Shown here: piece after piece, positions 1 through 22,620 of the stretch
How positions within the stretch are numbered: position 1 is the stretch's first letter
Layout: every line of letters starts with the position of its first letter
NCBI GenBank assembly: GCA_002633025.1
Contig: NMRB01000408.1
Coordinates: 79,392-143,391, forward strand
From: Notospermus geniculatus
Lineage: Eukaryota; Nemertea; Pilidiophora; Heteronemertea; Lineidae
DNA: 64,000 nt
Direction of reading: 5' to 3'
Program-made: the position numbers and the translations under genes
The notes under the pieces: generated by a model
What the model was told of the DNA's origin: nothing
Seen by the model: only the letters and a program-made list of their open reading frames with translations
Database searches by the model: none

Positions 1-1098
1 CACTGCAAGGAGCCCGTGAAGCACTGCAGAATGCACACACGCATAGGCACGTAAGCCTCCTGGTCTGAGGTTGGTTTGGGCCGAGAAAGCCGAGAAAGTT
101 TCCTAGCTAACACAAGAGTCTCCGCTCGACCACTACGTGGCGTGGCGGAGACTAACTACAGTATTTACCAGTTGACTGAGCACAACCTTAGATTTGTGAT
201 ATGCTCATGGAAAGTAAACCTGCAAGCTTCCAGGCTTGGCACTTTGCCCATGTTGAAGTGAGGGTGAATCATACTTTATTTGTAATGAAAATCACAATTA
301 CTTCGAAACACATGCACAAGTCACACACAGTGGAAACAACCTACATGCACTTGAAATCTGATAAGATGATAGTACAAAATTTCATGCAGACCAACTAGGT
401 ATCACACAAGTTTTTATAGATCTCAAAGTTAGTGACATATGTATAGATTTATTGCTCTTTAGCCCTCTCGCTCCCACAGGTCATAAATAGGCCATAAAGG
501 GCCTGCACTCAGTAATTAGGGTAGTTTCGGGTAATATCACGGGTATAGTGACGACCTTCCCAGAAATCCAGCTCTGCAGGCATTCTGCGCCATGACACAC
601 ATTCCCTCAACCCCTAATTATGGTACAGTATGATTCACCCTAACTTCAACATGGGCAAAATGCCAGGCCTGTGCAACTTTACAGACACCATAAAGTGAAA
701 ACAATGATTAAACCACAAACTACAGTATTTACCAGTTGACTGAGCACAACCTTAGATTTGTGATATGCTCATGGAAAGTAAACCTGCAAGCTTCCAGGCT
801 TGGCACTTTGCCCATGTTGAAGTTAGGGTGAATCATACTTTATTTGTAATGGAAAGCACACTGTCACAATTACTTCGAAACACATGCACAAGTCACACAC
901 AGTGGAAACAACCTACATGCACTTTAAATCTGATAAGATGATAGTACCGGTACAAAATTTCATGCAGACCAACTAGGTATCACACAATTTTTTATAGATA
1001 TCAAAGTTAGTGACATATGTATAGATTTATTACTCTTTAGCCCTCTCGCTCCCACAGGCTTGTTATGTAATATGGCAAGGGCCTGCACTCAGTAATTA
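1..1098. repeat. Two direct units of about 370 bp
   Basis: The stretch 151-518 recurs at 714-1098 in the same order: the 'ccagttgactgagcacaacc' word, a MITE right end, 'cacatgcacaagtcacacac', 'caaccta' and 'cctgcactcagtaatta'. The second unit has small insertions. No coding sequence is recognisable from 1 to 1101. Confidence 0.8.
624..842. mobile_element. MITE, 'GTATGATTCACCCTAAC' family
   Basis: The left end 'agtatgattcaccctaac' plus 'ttcaacatgggcaaa' is mirrored by a right end reading 'tttgcccatgttgaag' and 'ttagggtgaatcatact'. No protein is encoded. This is the most frequent element in the first 20 kb. Confidence 0.85.
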
Positions 1099-1101
1099 CC
1101 A

Positions 1102-1465
1102 GGGGCCTGTTTTATAAAGTAACTTAAACTTTAAGCTGATGGTACTATGAACTCCAATGCATTTTCCATTTGGTTAGAAGTAAAGTATGATTCACCCTAA
1201 CTTCAACAAGGGCAAAGTGCCAAGCTTGGAAATGTGCACAGGTCAGTGGTAAATAATCCATGTCGCAGTTACCTAATGATGTTGGGGTAACTTGGTTTAC
1301 TTTCCATGAGCCAAGTGCAAATCCAAGGTTGTGCTAAATACTGTGGTTTAATCATTGTGTTCACTTGTGATGTCTGTTGCACAGGCCTGACACTTTGCCC
1401 ATGTTGAAGTTAGGGTGAATCATACTTTACCAGTAGTTTAAAGTCACTTTTATGAAACAGGCCCC
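1102..1465. mobile_element. Fold-back MITE with a nested MITE
   Basis: Ends 'ggggcctgttttataaagt' and 'cttttatgaaacaggcccc' are inverted copies. The interior is split by a GTATGATTCACCC-family element. Confidence 0.75.
1181..1429. mobile_element. MITE, GTATGATTCACCC family (nested)
   Basis: Inverted ends 'taaagtatgattcaccc' and 'gggtgaatcatacttta' lie inside the fold-back at 1102-1465, so this insertion is the younger of the two. Confidence 0.85.
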
Positions 1466-2066
1466 AGGACTGCTGAGGAGCTTACTGGTTCCAGAGAGTG
1501 CTGCTATCTAATGAATTTCTACATGTATCTATCCACCTATTAATTCGGTCAAAAAGGGTTCCAAGAAGGAGGGGAAGAATTTGTAGGAAAGACATATTTC
1601 CAGCTGGCCCGTTAATGACCAAGTGTGGGAGCGAAAGTGTCAAGGGAACAATTTGGTTGACATCTGCCTCGCTAGATCACAGAGGACCATCCACAAACAC
1701 TGAGGAAAAGTTTTGAGTTTGAGGAGAAATCTCGCGAAAAGCACGTTACTGGTACTAGCACCATGGCCCAGTACGACAAGGACAGCTGAAAATCTATAAC
1801 AGACATACATTACCTTGCACAATTCATTGAAATTTGGTCACAAAATCTTGCAGAAAGGCCAAGTGGAAATACAACAAGGCATAATCGATATCAAACATTT
1901 TTCATTTTTTCGATAATATTTTTGGCTGGAGCCATAACCTTGTGCAGTATTAAACATCACAGACTAAATTAGCCAGAACTCCCCTCAGAGGCAATAAAAA
2001 GTTGCTTGCCGCATTCATATAAATACCCATAGTGCAGTTGTGTCAACATTGGATTCCATTTTGCTG
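1466..2066. other. No feature recognised
   Basis: AT-rich sequence downstream of the U2SURP stop on the minus strand. Short open frames here show no domain and no splice context. Confidence 0.5.
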
Positions 2067-2282
2067 AACCCTTTCACTGCAGGCAGCAATTTCATAAAAA
2101 CTTCAATTTATAAACCAAACAAACCCCAAAAACTTACAAAAACCATGTTACACAGGTATTCGTTAGAAAGCGCTCATTCAGAGCTTTCCAACGAATATCC
2201 ATGCGAAGGGTTTCAGGAGTCTTTTAAGCTTCTTCACATTTTTTGATTGTTGATAAATCTGGCTTCGGCAGTGAAAGGGTTA
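2067..2282. mobile_element. MITE, CCCTTTCACTGC ends
   Basis: Inverted ends 'aaccctttcactgc' and 'gcagtgaaagggtt' enclose an internal hairpin around 2157-2205. The same end type borders 4491-5012, and a variant borders 52438-53110. Confidence 0.65.
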
Positions 2283-2441
2283 TCCAAGTCATTTTAGACA
2301 AAATATTATGAGCCAAGTTGCTCCAAAGTCACCGCCATTGTAAAATACTTAAGATGTAATACTTTTCAAACAGAGTCCAGCTGTTCAATCATCTGTGTCT
2401 TTTTCAAACAGAAATGTAGAACTCTTGACAAAGGAAATCTG

Positions 2442-2539
2442 TAAAGTATGATTCACCCATAGATTATTTACCACTGACTTGTGCACATTTCCAAGCTTGG
2501 CACTTTGCCCATGTTGAAGTTAGGGTGAATCATACTTTA
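2442..2539. mobile_element. Short MITE, GTATGATTCACCC family
   Basis: A 98-bp deletion derivative: the left end is cut after 'gattcaccc', and the right end is complete through 'gaatcatacttta'. Confidence 0.8.
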
Positions 2540-2703
2540 GGCCTTCACCAAGCACATGATGAAAAATTCAACTGTGTATGGCAGACATATACGGGGTACT
2601 CATGATATTTTTTCGAACCTGAACAGAGATGTCATCTAGTCCTCATACTGAAAAAGTTCTATTTACATACAAACAAGCAACACAAACTAAATGACAATGT
2701 TCC

Positions 2704-13628
<10,925 letters not shown>

Positions 13629-13971
13629 TTAGCCACATCGTGCAGGATCCAAGAACTGCACAGACAATTTATATACAGGGGCAGCGCACACCAACAGAAT
13701 TGACTAACTTTTCAGGATAGTTTCGCCAGCGAGATGCTATGCCAGTAGCCAGATTTTTTTTGTCTAAACTAGATATAAGGCTGTGCTAGTGGACCTCTTT
13801 ATTATATGGTTTATCCCTCCCAATCTACGTGCCATAAATACATGCAAGGCAGAGACCAGGGAGGAGATGAATATTAAGCTGTAAAAAATATACTAAAACT
13901 TGGAAAATAAAGAATGAATGAAGGTTATTTTTTCATTTGTATTAATGGCAGATTTCTTGGGAGTGGGCAAT

Positions 13972-14330
13972 GCCAAGAATTCTGTAATTGATATCACATA
14001 CCACAGATAATTGTAAGAATTTCTGTAATTGATATCATATACTGCAGACAATTGTAAGAACTTCTGTAATTAATATCATACACCACTAATAATTGTAAAT
14101 TTCTGTAATTGATATCGTATAACACATTTTGTAGAATTTGTGTAATTGATATCATAGACGGCAGATAACTGTTATAATTTTGTCAGAATTTCTGTGATTG
14201 GTATCATAAACCACAGATAACTGTTAGAATTTCTGTGATTGATATCATATTCCACAGTCACAGATAACTGTAAAGAATTTCTGTAATTCTACCGGTAATT
14301 GATATCACATACTGCAGGTAATTGCATTAA
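13972..14330. repeat. Minisatellite, about 45-bp units
   Basis: Eight or so degenerate units carry 'ttctgtaattgatatcatat' followed by 'ccacagataattg'. No coding sequence. Confidence 0.85.
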
Positions 14331-14915
14331 TTTTCTCTCTCAATAAGGCCAGTTTTGCTGGGAAGCTCTTCCACTATAACTGCCACATTTGATCCCTGTT
14401 CAGAATTGATAATTATCGGGATATATTTGCAGATCAATTAAATGCCATGTCCTCTAAACGCAGATCAGAGTAATGGAGTAAAGTATGTAGGTAGAATTAC
14501 TCAAGATTCACTCCGGCCCTAAAACTCATGGAAACTGACGATTCTAGAATCACAAATCAAATACAAAATACAATACAATTACTCATTAACAACTTAATTA
14601 GATCATCTACACCTAAATCAACACACAGGAGACTTTCAAAATCAACTCATGTAGGTTATAAATGAGACAAGAACTTTTGGCTAAGTAAAATCTTGAATAG
14701 AGTTCACAGGTATTTGAAATTGTAGGGGAAGCTCCTCTCTTTCAATTGGAATACTGAACAAATAGAGAATGTACACCATGATGGAAGGCTGTAATGGTTG
14801 TTGTCATAAACAGTTCATGACGGGAATCCAACTTGCTACGCTCGCTGATACCCAGAGTTGATACCGTACTTGCTGATACTCAGGTACCCAGGTCAGTAAT
14901 TATTTCGATGGAAAT

Positions 14916-15145
14916 GCGGTGGCACAGCGGTTCACCGTCAGGCTCAAGACCCAGAGGTCATGGGTTTGATTCCCGGCCCAGACACCACTTTTGTATTCTC
15001 AACTGGTCTGAAAAGTGAAAGGAACAAGTGCGTGCTGAATGCGCTGCTCCTTGAGTTCCCCTGAAAGGTGTTCCGAGGGAGATTAGGGGAACAATGTGAA
15101 GTGCTTTGAGAAAGCGCTATACAAAAGCTTCATATTATTATTTTT
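14916..15145 (+). mobile_element. tRNA-derived SINE, third family
   Basis: The head has an A-box-like 'ggtggcacagcggttcac' and a B-box 'gggtttgattccc'. The body ends in 'gaaagcgctatacaaaa' and an ATT-type tail, resembling the tail of 10958-11322. Confidence 0.75.
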
Positions 15146-15787
15146 CTTCAAACAGAGTGCAACAGGAGCCTAGCCAGATGCAGCTCATAGTCATAGATGT
15201 AGTAAGTGGGAAGCAGATTTGATGCTTTCTACAATGGCTTTTTTTGGAAGTAAAAAGAAAGTGCAAAAGTACCATATATATGTACCAATGTGCACCTTAG
15301 AGGGTCGTTGCCCATTGCCCAAACAATTGGGATGAACAACTTTAATAGTAGACAGGGAACTTTTTTGGCAACGTACAAGCAATTTGCAGGGTGAATCATT
15401 TGCAGAAATACATGTTCTTCATTTGAATTTTCTAGAAATGAGACGAATTCTGATTGTTTCATATAATTTCAATCCCACTTTATACAGGGATTTTAACCTA
15501 ATGATAATACACTGCCCTTCAGAAGTTTGGATCGACCACCCCAAATCCCTCTCATTTACAACTATATGTAACCTTTTCTATCCTTATGGCAGATGCACCC
15601 AGTACTGTTGATATTTTTGTCTGTTTCTGGTTAGATATACATTTACGTGTACAGTAGAACCTCTCCAAAGGACATTTCTACAAGGGGGACACCTCTTTTT
15701 TAAGGACAGCAAACTTCGGTCCCAAATGGATCATTTCCATTCACTTTTACCTCTGTAATCAGGACACCTCCCAATTGAGGACAGCAG
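15146..15787. other. No feature recognised
   Basis: AT-rich. The short open frames on the minus strand show no domain, and splice context is lacking. Confidence 0.4.
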
Positions 15788-16075
15788 AGCCACGGTGGTG
15801 TAGCGGTTCGGGCCTCCGACTAGCGGTCAGAGCATCCCGGGTTCGAATCCCGCTGCTGGCGTGAGACTTTGGGCAGGTCTCTTTGCCTTACTGGCCTCTC
15901 TCCACCCAGGTGTATAAATGGGTACCGGTCAGAAATGCTCAGATTGTAGCGCTGAATGAGCAGCTCATCTGAGTTCTACTGAAAGGTTTCAAGATAGACT
16001 GGGGTTAAAGTGTGAAGTCGGATGACACCTCTACCGTTGTTGATATCAGACTATAAACCCAAACTTTAACTTTTT
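15788..16075 (+). mobile_element. tRNA-derived SINE, 'ggtggtgtagcggttcggg' family
   Basis: A-box 'ggtggtgtagcggttcggg', B-box 'gggttcgaatcc', then a body with 'ctctttgccttactggcctc' and 'ctcccaggtgt'-like sequence. A second copy lies at 35510-35770 and a 3' fragment at 11966-12052. Confidence 0.88.
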
Positions 16076-16721
16076 TTTATATCAGTTCTTCGAGAGGTTC
16101 AACTGTACATCTGATTCACCTTCTGACCAAGTTTGGTTATTTTATACGGCTCGTATTTTGGCCCTTTCTTAAGAGGTAATGTGCCGCAATTGGCGAATGA
16201 ATTGAACTGAATTCCCTCCTTTTAAAAGGGACCACAGGGCCTAAAATTCCAGCAATAATTCAACTAAACTTGGTCTGAAAATGTATCAGATGCACATCTC
16301 CCCAGGAACAGACAGAAATATCAACAGTACAGGGTGCAATGATTTTAGGTTTAAGAAATGAGATGGATTTTCGGTGGTGTCCCAAAACTTTTGACTGGTA
16401 GTGTAAATCTACTTATCCTGAATTAGCCATGCTACAGCGAGGTCTTTTCAAAAGACGACACGTTCTCATTCTCTCCACTTACCTGTTCTTCTCGGAGGTG
16501 AGAGAATAAGACGATTCAAAAAATAACAATTGCCAAAAAAGACCGATGATAATTGTACCGGGGTACCAAAACTGGTCAAAATATCTTAGAAGCATCCCAA
16601 CTTTTTGTATCTACCGGTAGTCTCTTCGTAAATCATTGGAGAGGACAAGGGTATCATCATCGATCTTTAGTGGCTCATAGAATCAAGGAGACAGAGACAT
16701 ACGTAAATACTCCCCCCCCCC

Positions 16722-16810
16722 ATACCGCNAGAGTGGCGCAGTGGAAACTTTGATGCCCGTCACTACTGAAGTCCTGGGTTTGATTCACACACCAAAATTT
16801 TTCAACTGAT
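16722..16810 (+). repeat. Degenerate tRNA-SINE head next to an N
   Basis: 'agagtggcgcagtgg' and 'ctgggtttgattcac' look like A and B boxes of a decayed SINE. An ambiguous base sits at 16730, just after a poly-C run. Confidence 0.45.
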
Positions 16811-16987
16811 TAGTTCAATATTTTACCACGACGTCCACATCAATGCCGACCAAAGTAATACCGGTACCAGCATCTCCTGCATATCACCAACTTGAATTTA
16901 TATTGGAAACATGTTGTTCTGCTCAATTCATAGAATAGTACTGTCACTGATATTTAAGTATCATCTCCCTGTGTCATAGTGGCACTG

Positions 16988-17118
16988 CATAGAAATATTG
17001 GCTGATATTCATAAAATCTAGTAAAAGCTAGCAAATGCTTTTACTTCAAGTTTTGTAGTGCATTTACATTGGACGTTGCTGTGCAAATCTTAAGTAGAAG
17101 CATTTGCTAACTTTTATA
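16988..17118. mobile_element. Fold-back MITE, 'tattcataaaatctagtaaa' type
   Basis: Arms 'gctagcaaatgcttttact' and 'agtagaagcatttgctaac' are inverted. It is a relative of 61504-61627. Confidence 0.65.
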
Positions 17119-17280
17119 AATACTAGCCATTGTTGCCTGTCACCTCCGAGGTTACGGGTCCAATCCCTTGTTGGCCCAATCTTCATGTAACTGAGAGGGC
17201 CACACTCTTTGACACTCTCGTGTCCTCCTGCTTAACATTAATGTGCCTAATGTTATCTATAGAACCAGTAAGATAGAAAA

Positions 17281-17432
17281 AGTAAAGTTGTCTCCAAACT
17301 TCGCTAATTTTTGACCCCAACCCGGGTCTTCCTCAGGCACTTTCTAGTAGAGATCCCAGAAGTGATCTCTACTAGAAAGTGCCTGAGGAAGACCCTGGTT
17401 GCGGTTGAAAATTTGCGAAATTCGGAGACGAC
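17281..17432. mobile_element. Fold-back MITE
   Basis: Arms centred near 17356 are inverted: 'aggcactttctagtagagat' and 'atctctactagaaagtgcct', with outer sequence also pairing. The many open frames here are reflections of the palindrome. Confidence 0.85.
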
Positions 17433-17587
17433 ATTACTTTTATTATCATTTTGTGTGTCGTTTTTTTTGTGCTCACTGTTGGATAGAACCAGTAAAACCA
17501 TATTTGCGCTCAGTTTTTGAGTCAATAACCTGAACTACCAACAACTCCCTCCCATTCCCATGGTCTCTGCCCCCTTGATCAAAATAA

Positions 17588-17745
17588 TCGACCAATCACT
17601 GGACAAGGTCTTCGACATCATCACGCCGTCTTCCTTCATCTTCCTCCGTCCACCACGACACCAGTCTTCCATCATCTGATTGGTTGGATCCAATGCCGTC
17701 GGTGTTCAAGAGCCAATTGAAATCAGGCTCACAGAATTGCTCAGT
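17588..17745 (-). CDS. Candidate terminal exon, acidic protein, unidentified
   Basis: On the minus strand a frame of about 45 codons ends EPDFNWLLNTDGIGSNQ then SDDGRLVSWWTEEDEG and RRDDVEDLVQ before TGA. The composition looks protein-like and the strand is purine-rich, as coding exons often are. Possible acceptors upstream (near 17736 or 17765) are weak. If real it would be the end of another minus-strand gene between U2SURP and its own missing 5' exons, which is awkward. I do not recognise the protein. Confidence 0.25.
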
Positions 17746-19018
17746 TTTTGTTCGTTTTCTAAGAAACTTTTTACGAAAATAAATACCTTTCTGTTGGGAT
17801 AACGACCTTCACTACGGCATTGGCTAAGTTCTGGAGATGTCATCAAAAAATGACAAAGAGTTTTGTTATTATTGTGTTCATGAACAAGAAGATGACAAAA
17901 ATAAACAGGGTAGCAAATTTCATCAACATTTGGGGGTATAGAATCTTCATTTTTCAGCATATTTTACGACTTTACCAAACGTTTTAATATTTTTTTGTAC
18001 GGATATGAAACTGTGACATTCTATACATGTAGATGAGCGCCATAGCTTATAATCAGCAATTTTAAACGAACTTTTAAATGAAATGGGCTATTTCATGCCA
18101 AAGCAGGTTCAGAGGAGATCCACATTAATTTCTAAGGCCAAAGTTCTGTTTATCAAAGTCAATATCGTGTTTCAGTATCTTCTAACTAAAATATTCTACT
18201 TTAAGTTCATACTTTCATAGCTTTGTCACAAGAATAGTTGTATAAGGTACAGTTACGATTATGGACTTAAAAGAATTATGGTTACATCTGAAGATAGTAC
18301 AAGAGAATACACAGAACCAACCTGACTAAATAACTCGTTCGTTTTCCAAATTTTTGCTTATTTTCACACAGAGAACAAGACATGGATACATATAAACAGA
18401 TGTGTGCACTTCAAGAGCAGCATCAAAATGAAATGTCTGATATTCCTGTATAAATGTAATGGTTGTCCTGCATACCATGTATGTGAATGACCCACCACAT
18501 AGACAATCTGTCCTCCATAGTGACATTATAAGATTTTTCACTTCATGCTACAGTGCGGCTCAAAATGGCTACAAACTGACCACCAGTAACAGTAACTCCA
18601 AATGCCAAGAAAGGCGCGGATACAGAGGGGGCACTCCCAGTGCGCGCCCCCTCTTATTTTGGAAAATTCTTCGAGTCTGACCGAGAATTCTCAAAATTAA
18701 GGAGGTTTCTGATGTGAATGGCCTGGACGCGCCCCCTCTTTTGATAAATCGTGGATCTGCCCAAGAATCCTATCGTCACTATCAGTAAAAGGAACGGAGA
18801 TTAATTCAGTCAAATTGGTTCCTAACACACGATAGAGAACTAGAGAGTGCAAAGACCACATCTGCATTTGAACATTCATCACGACAACTGATTTCAAAAC
18901 TTAGTGACAGGGCAAGTACCACAATCCACAGAAGAGGCGTCACCATAATTTTTTTAAGATACTGAATTGTGAGCTAGAGTATTATCAGCTTCACAGACAG
19001 TGCTGGGAAAATTTGATG

Positions 19019-19175
19019 TAAAGTATGATTCACCATAACTTCAACATGGGCAAAGTGCCAGGCCTGTGCAACAGACACAACAAGTGACTGCGACATGGCT
19101 TATTTACCACTGACCTGTGCACATTTTCAAGCTTGGCACTTTGCCCATGTTGAAGTTCAGGTGAATCATACTTTA
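19019..19175. mobile_element. MITE, GTATGATTCACCC family
   Basis: Complete 157-bp copy with inverted ends 'agtatgattcacc' and 'ggtgaatcatact'; the last of the cluster. Confidence 0.83.
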
Positions 19176-19339
19176 CAAGGGAAGGAAATCACAACCACCA
19201 GAGATTAGATGGATTGAAGAAATCGGTAAGTGTCATAAGTGGGGAAAAAAGTTCCAGCATAATTTCCTTTAAACTTCCACTAAGCCATGAACGATACATT
19301 TATTGTCATCTGTGAACAAGCACAGCATTGAACGTCCCC

Positions 19340-20300
19340 CGTCGCCCCGGGTGCAAGTTCGACGGGCCTGTATTTTGAAGATTCCGTTCAGTATTAATGG
19401 CACAATCACAGTTTATATGATTCGGCTTTTTGGCCCCCTGGTGGCAAAGTGGGAAATCAGATTTGGTCGATTCTTTGACGCGACACACCGTTGGCCCATG
19501 ATACATCCCTCCACCAAATATCAACCCAAAATTTTCAGTCGTTCAGAAGTTACAGAGAGGAACTTATGTGGTTTGTACAAAGCGCCCCCTACAGGGCTGG
19601 AAAATAAATGTAATTGAAAACCCGCAGAGTATATTATGTACCCTTGCTAGATGAGCCTACCATAAAAATTTTGTGAAATTCCGTTCAGTATTAAAGGTGT
19701 AATCNNNNNNNNNNNNNNNNNNNNNNNNNNNNNNNNNNNNNNNNNNNNNNNNNNNNNNNNNNNNNNNNNNNNNNNNCCTTGCTAGATGAGCCTACCATAA
19801 AAATTTCGTGAAATTCCATTCAGTATTAAAGGCGTAATCGCTGTTTTTGTGTTTTGGCTTTCGGCCCCCTGGTGGCAAAGTGGAGAATCGGATTTGGCCG
19901 ATTCTTTCACGCGACACACCGTTGGCCCATTGTACATCCCCCCACCAAATATCAACCCAAAATTTTCAGTCGTTCAGAAGTTACAGAGCGGAAGGGAACT
20001 TATGTGGTTTTTACAAAGCGCCCCCTACAGGCCTGAAAAATGAATTAAATTGAAAACCCGTAAGGTATGTTATGTATCCTTGCTAGATGAGCCTACCATA
20101 AAAATTTCGTGAAATTCCATTCAGTATTAAAGGCGTAATCGCAGTTTTTGTGGTTTGGCTTTCGGCCCCCTGGTGGCAAAGTGGAGAATCGGATTTGGCC
20201 GATTCTTTCACGCGACACACCTTTGGCCCGTGATACATCCCTCCACCAAATATGAATCCAAAATCTTTAGTCGTTCTTAAGTTATAGAGCGGAAGGGACT
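19340..20300 (+). repeat. Tandem repeats of about 300 bp around an assembly gap
   Basis: The words 'ccttgctagatgagcctacc', 'ggccccctggtggcaaagtg' and 'cgcgacacaccgttggccc' recur about every 300 bp (starts near 19643, 19777 and 20079). Run-on open frames here are repeats of one another and not genes. Confidence 0.85.
19705..19776. other. Run of N (gap) inside the tandem repeat
   Basis: Seventy-two N between two copies of the 300-bp unit. The true copy number is unknown. Confidence 0.98.
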
Positions 20301-20301
20301 A

Positions 20302-20366
20302 GTAGCGGCGAGCGGCGAGCGGCGAGTGGCGAGCGGCGAGCGGCGAGCGGCGAGCGGCGAGCGGCA
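20302..20366. repeat. Microsatellite GCGGCGA-type
   Basis: About eight units of 'gcggcgag' with one 'gtggcgag' variant. Confidence 0.9.
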
Positions 20367-21272
20367 TAGGCGCACGGACGGCCGGTATTTTCAAGTCCCC
20401 CTCCGAGGGCTCCGGGGGACAATAAGTTTAGAGCAGATATGGTCTTTCTGTAAGCAACTTTAAACAAGCGGTGAAAAACATGCACATGTACTGGGATACA
20501 CAGGACATGAACCACCAACTATAAACTTGGTGACAATGCTGAACACCATGCAATGTTGGTTCAGTAGGTAACCAGTAGATGTACAGTATATTGAGGTGCA
20601 CACACATGTAACAAGCTGGTTGGAGTCCCTCATTACCCAACATCCATGATATTCAAACACAAAGCCAAGACATTCTTCTTTTGCTGATGAAAATTGCAGA
20701 ATTCTTATAGGGGCGTCCCACTGGCGAATTTGGGCCTGTGACAAGGGACGAATGAAAAAATCGAAGCTCCTTGTTACAGTTTTAGACTGTCGTCTATGTT
20801 TGCAATGATTCGGTGGCTCCCAGAATAATTTTCAAAAAGTTCAAAATTTGCCTGCAACAAAATTTTAGTCGAAGTTATCTCATATATAGTCGCACCCATG
20901 TCATACATAGTTGTGCAGGATCATAGGTCTTGCTAATCGAATAGTAACTTCGACAGTCTGCGACTAGCTACGAGTAATGTGCTAAGAAACTACGAGCACC
21001 TACGACCACCCACGACTATTTCTTGTTCAATGGGGGATTAGAATACATGCATCGATATGTGGCTATAGAGACCATGACCATTAATATAACCATACAAAAG
21101 CGGGCTATTGTCTGGCAGATTTGCATGGCCTAAAACAAACCATGAAATGTTCTGTCCATGAGCCCAAAAAATTTAGATTTATCCTCAATGCTTTATATAT
21201 ATTACCTAACCAGCTTGTTACCATGCAACTAGAACTAAATAATCTGTAATCCTTTTCTTGCTAAATACTTAC

Positions 21273-21338
21273 CTTTTCTTCTGAAATGGCACTGACGTAG
21301 GAGATAGAGGGCCATATGGTTTTGTCCTCAGCGCCTGC
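21273..21338 (-). CDS. Candidate 66-bp internal exon, unidentified
   Basis: On the minus strand 'ttag' acceptor and 'AAG|GTAAGTATT' donor flank 22 codons in one open frame (AGAEDKTIWPSISYVSAISE then EK). The donor is excellent and the exon is symmetrical (phase 0-0). It could be a 5' exon of a minus-strand gene, possibly U2SURP, but the residues do not match any part of U2SURP I know. Confidence 0.3.
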
Positions 21339-21521
21339 CTAATTGTAGCTGGATGGAGAAACATCCACAAGAAAGGCTTCCAGCTCCATCAGTTGACCAT
21401 TCTAGGTCACACTGCAATCTAAGGCTACTCATGTGCCTCACTTGGATGAAGTTTTTTAGGAACAAGGTACAAGACACCACGGCTTACTGTCCCACCCATG
21501 CGACAGACGTATACATAATGT

Positions 21522-21795
21522 AACAAGATGACATTGTAAATGTCGTATGGTTCCCGATATGTACAGGTTGTTCTACAATGGTAGTACAAGAATGGTACAC
21601 TGATAGAGATCAATAGGCGTGTCAGATCATGCATCCTAGACCTATCGATTTTTGGTTGTGCTCCAACTTCCAGTAGTAGCATGGTAGGCCTATAAGTATA
21701 ATAAACAAGATGACATTGTAAATGTCGTATGGTTCCCGATATGTACAGGTTGTTCTACAATGGTAGTACAAGAATGGTACACTGATAGAGATCAA
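21522..21795. repeat. Two direct copies of about 90 bp
   Basis: 21522-21612 and 21704-21795 both read 'aagatgacattgtaaatgtc', 'ggttcccgatatgtacaggt', 'tggtagtacaagaatggtac' and 'actgatagagatca'. Confidence 0.9.
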
Positions 21796-21867
21796 GATAC
21801 ATTGACAGAGATCAGATACATGTACATTGATAGAGATCGGGATACACTGACAGAGATCAGGATCAGG

Positions 21868-22056
21868 ATCCTTGATGTGATGTGATGTGATGCGGTGCGG
21901 TACGGTACGGTACGGTGTGGTGCGGTGCGATATGATATGATACATGACATGACATGATATATGACATGACATGATATATGACATGACATGATATATGACA
22001 TGACATGATATATGACATGACATGATATATGACATGACATGATATATGACATGAAC
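21868..22056. repeat. Micro- and minisatellite tract
   Basis: GTGAT and GGTAC/GGTGC short runs are followed by about seven units of a roughly 16-bp repeat 'gacatgacatgatatat'. Translation gives meaningless MSYIMSCHISCHV repeats on the minus strand. Confidence 0.93.
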
Positions 22057-22086
22057 TTGATCTCATGCCAATAACTCATCCCATGG

Positions 22087-22476
22087 TTGACCTTGACCTT
22101 GACATCTGATCATCAAGGTCCTTGCATAATCGAAATGGACATTCTCAATAACCTAAGTATGTCTGATATCATGCCTCTACCTCTACCACAGGCATAGATA
22201 TTTCAGATTATCAAGTTTGACCTTGACCTTGACCTCTGATTATCGAAGTCGTTGCATAATCGAAATCGGCATCATCAGTAATCTAAGTATAGGTGATATC
22301 GTGCCTCTATCTCTACGACAGGCAGAGATATTTCAAATTATCAAGTTTGACCTTGACCTTGACCTCTGATCATCGAGGTCGTTGCATAATCGACATGAGC
22401 ATCATCAGTAACCTAAGTATGGGTGATATCATGCCTCTATCTGTACCACAGGCAGAGATATTTCAAATTATCAAGT
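22087..22476 (+). repeat. Three tandem 130-bp units with TTGACCTTGACC
   Basis: Units start at 22087, 22217 and 22347 with exact 130-bp spacing. Each opens with 'ttgaccttgaccttgac' and ends 'ttatcaagt'. On the minus strand the opening reads as repeated TCAAGGTCA, the extended half-site bound by some nuclear receptors. Confidence 0.93.
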
Positions 22477-22583
22477 TTGATATATCAAAATCTCATGATA
22501 TTTCAATCACCCGGACACGTGAGGCTGAGAATGTTAACACAGTCCAGTCCTTGGATAAGCAGGCATGAACTAAGGCTTGCTTC

Positions 22584-22585
<2 letters not shown>

Positions 22586-22614
<29 letters not shown>
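22586..22614. repeat. (AC)n microsatellite
   Basis: About 14 AC units. Confidence 0.97.

Positions 22615-22620
<6 letters not shown>

Noticed and set aside
16471-16500. Micro-exon ending GAGAAGAACAG before GTAAGTGG, in the right phase to precede the first U2SURP exon found
   Set aside because: The donor and phase fit (giving ...EKNR-NLLCV against TER-NLL in vertebrates), but the only acceptor nearby would make an exon of a few bases and the upstream residues do not resemble U2SURP. Kept out of the gene model.
19303-20053. Several similar open frames with WPMIHPSTKYQPKIFSRSE
   Set aside because: They repeat with the 300-bp tandem unit in shifting frames, so they follow the repeat and not a gene.
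21622-22079. Open frames of MSYIMSCHISCHV repeats
   Set aside because: Translation of a 16-bp minisatellite in three frames; not a protein.
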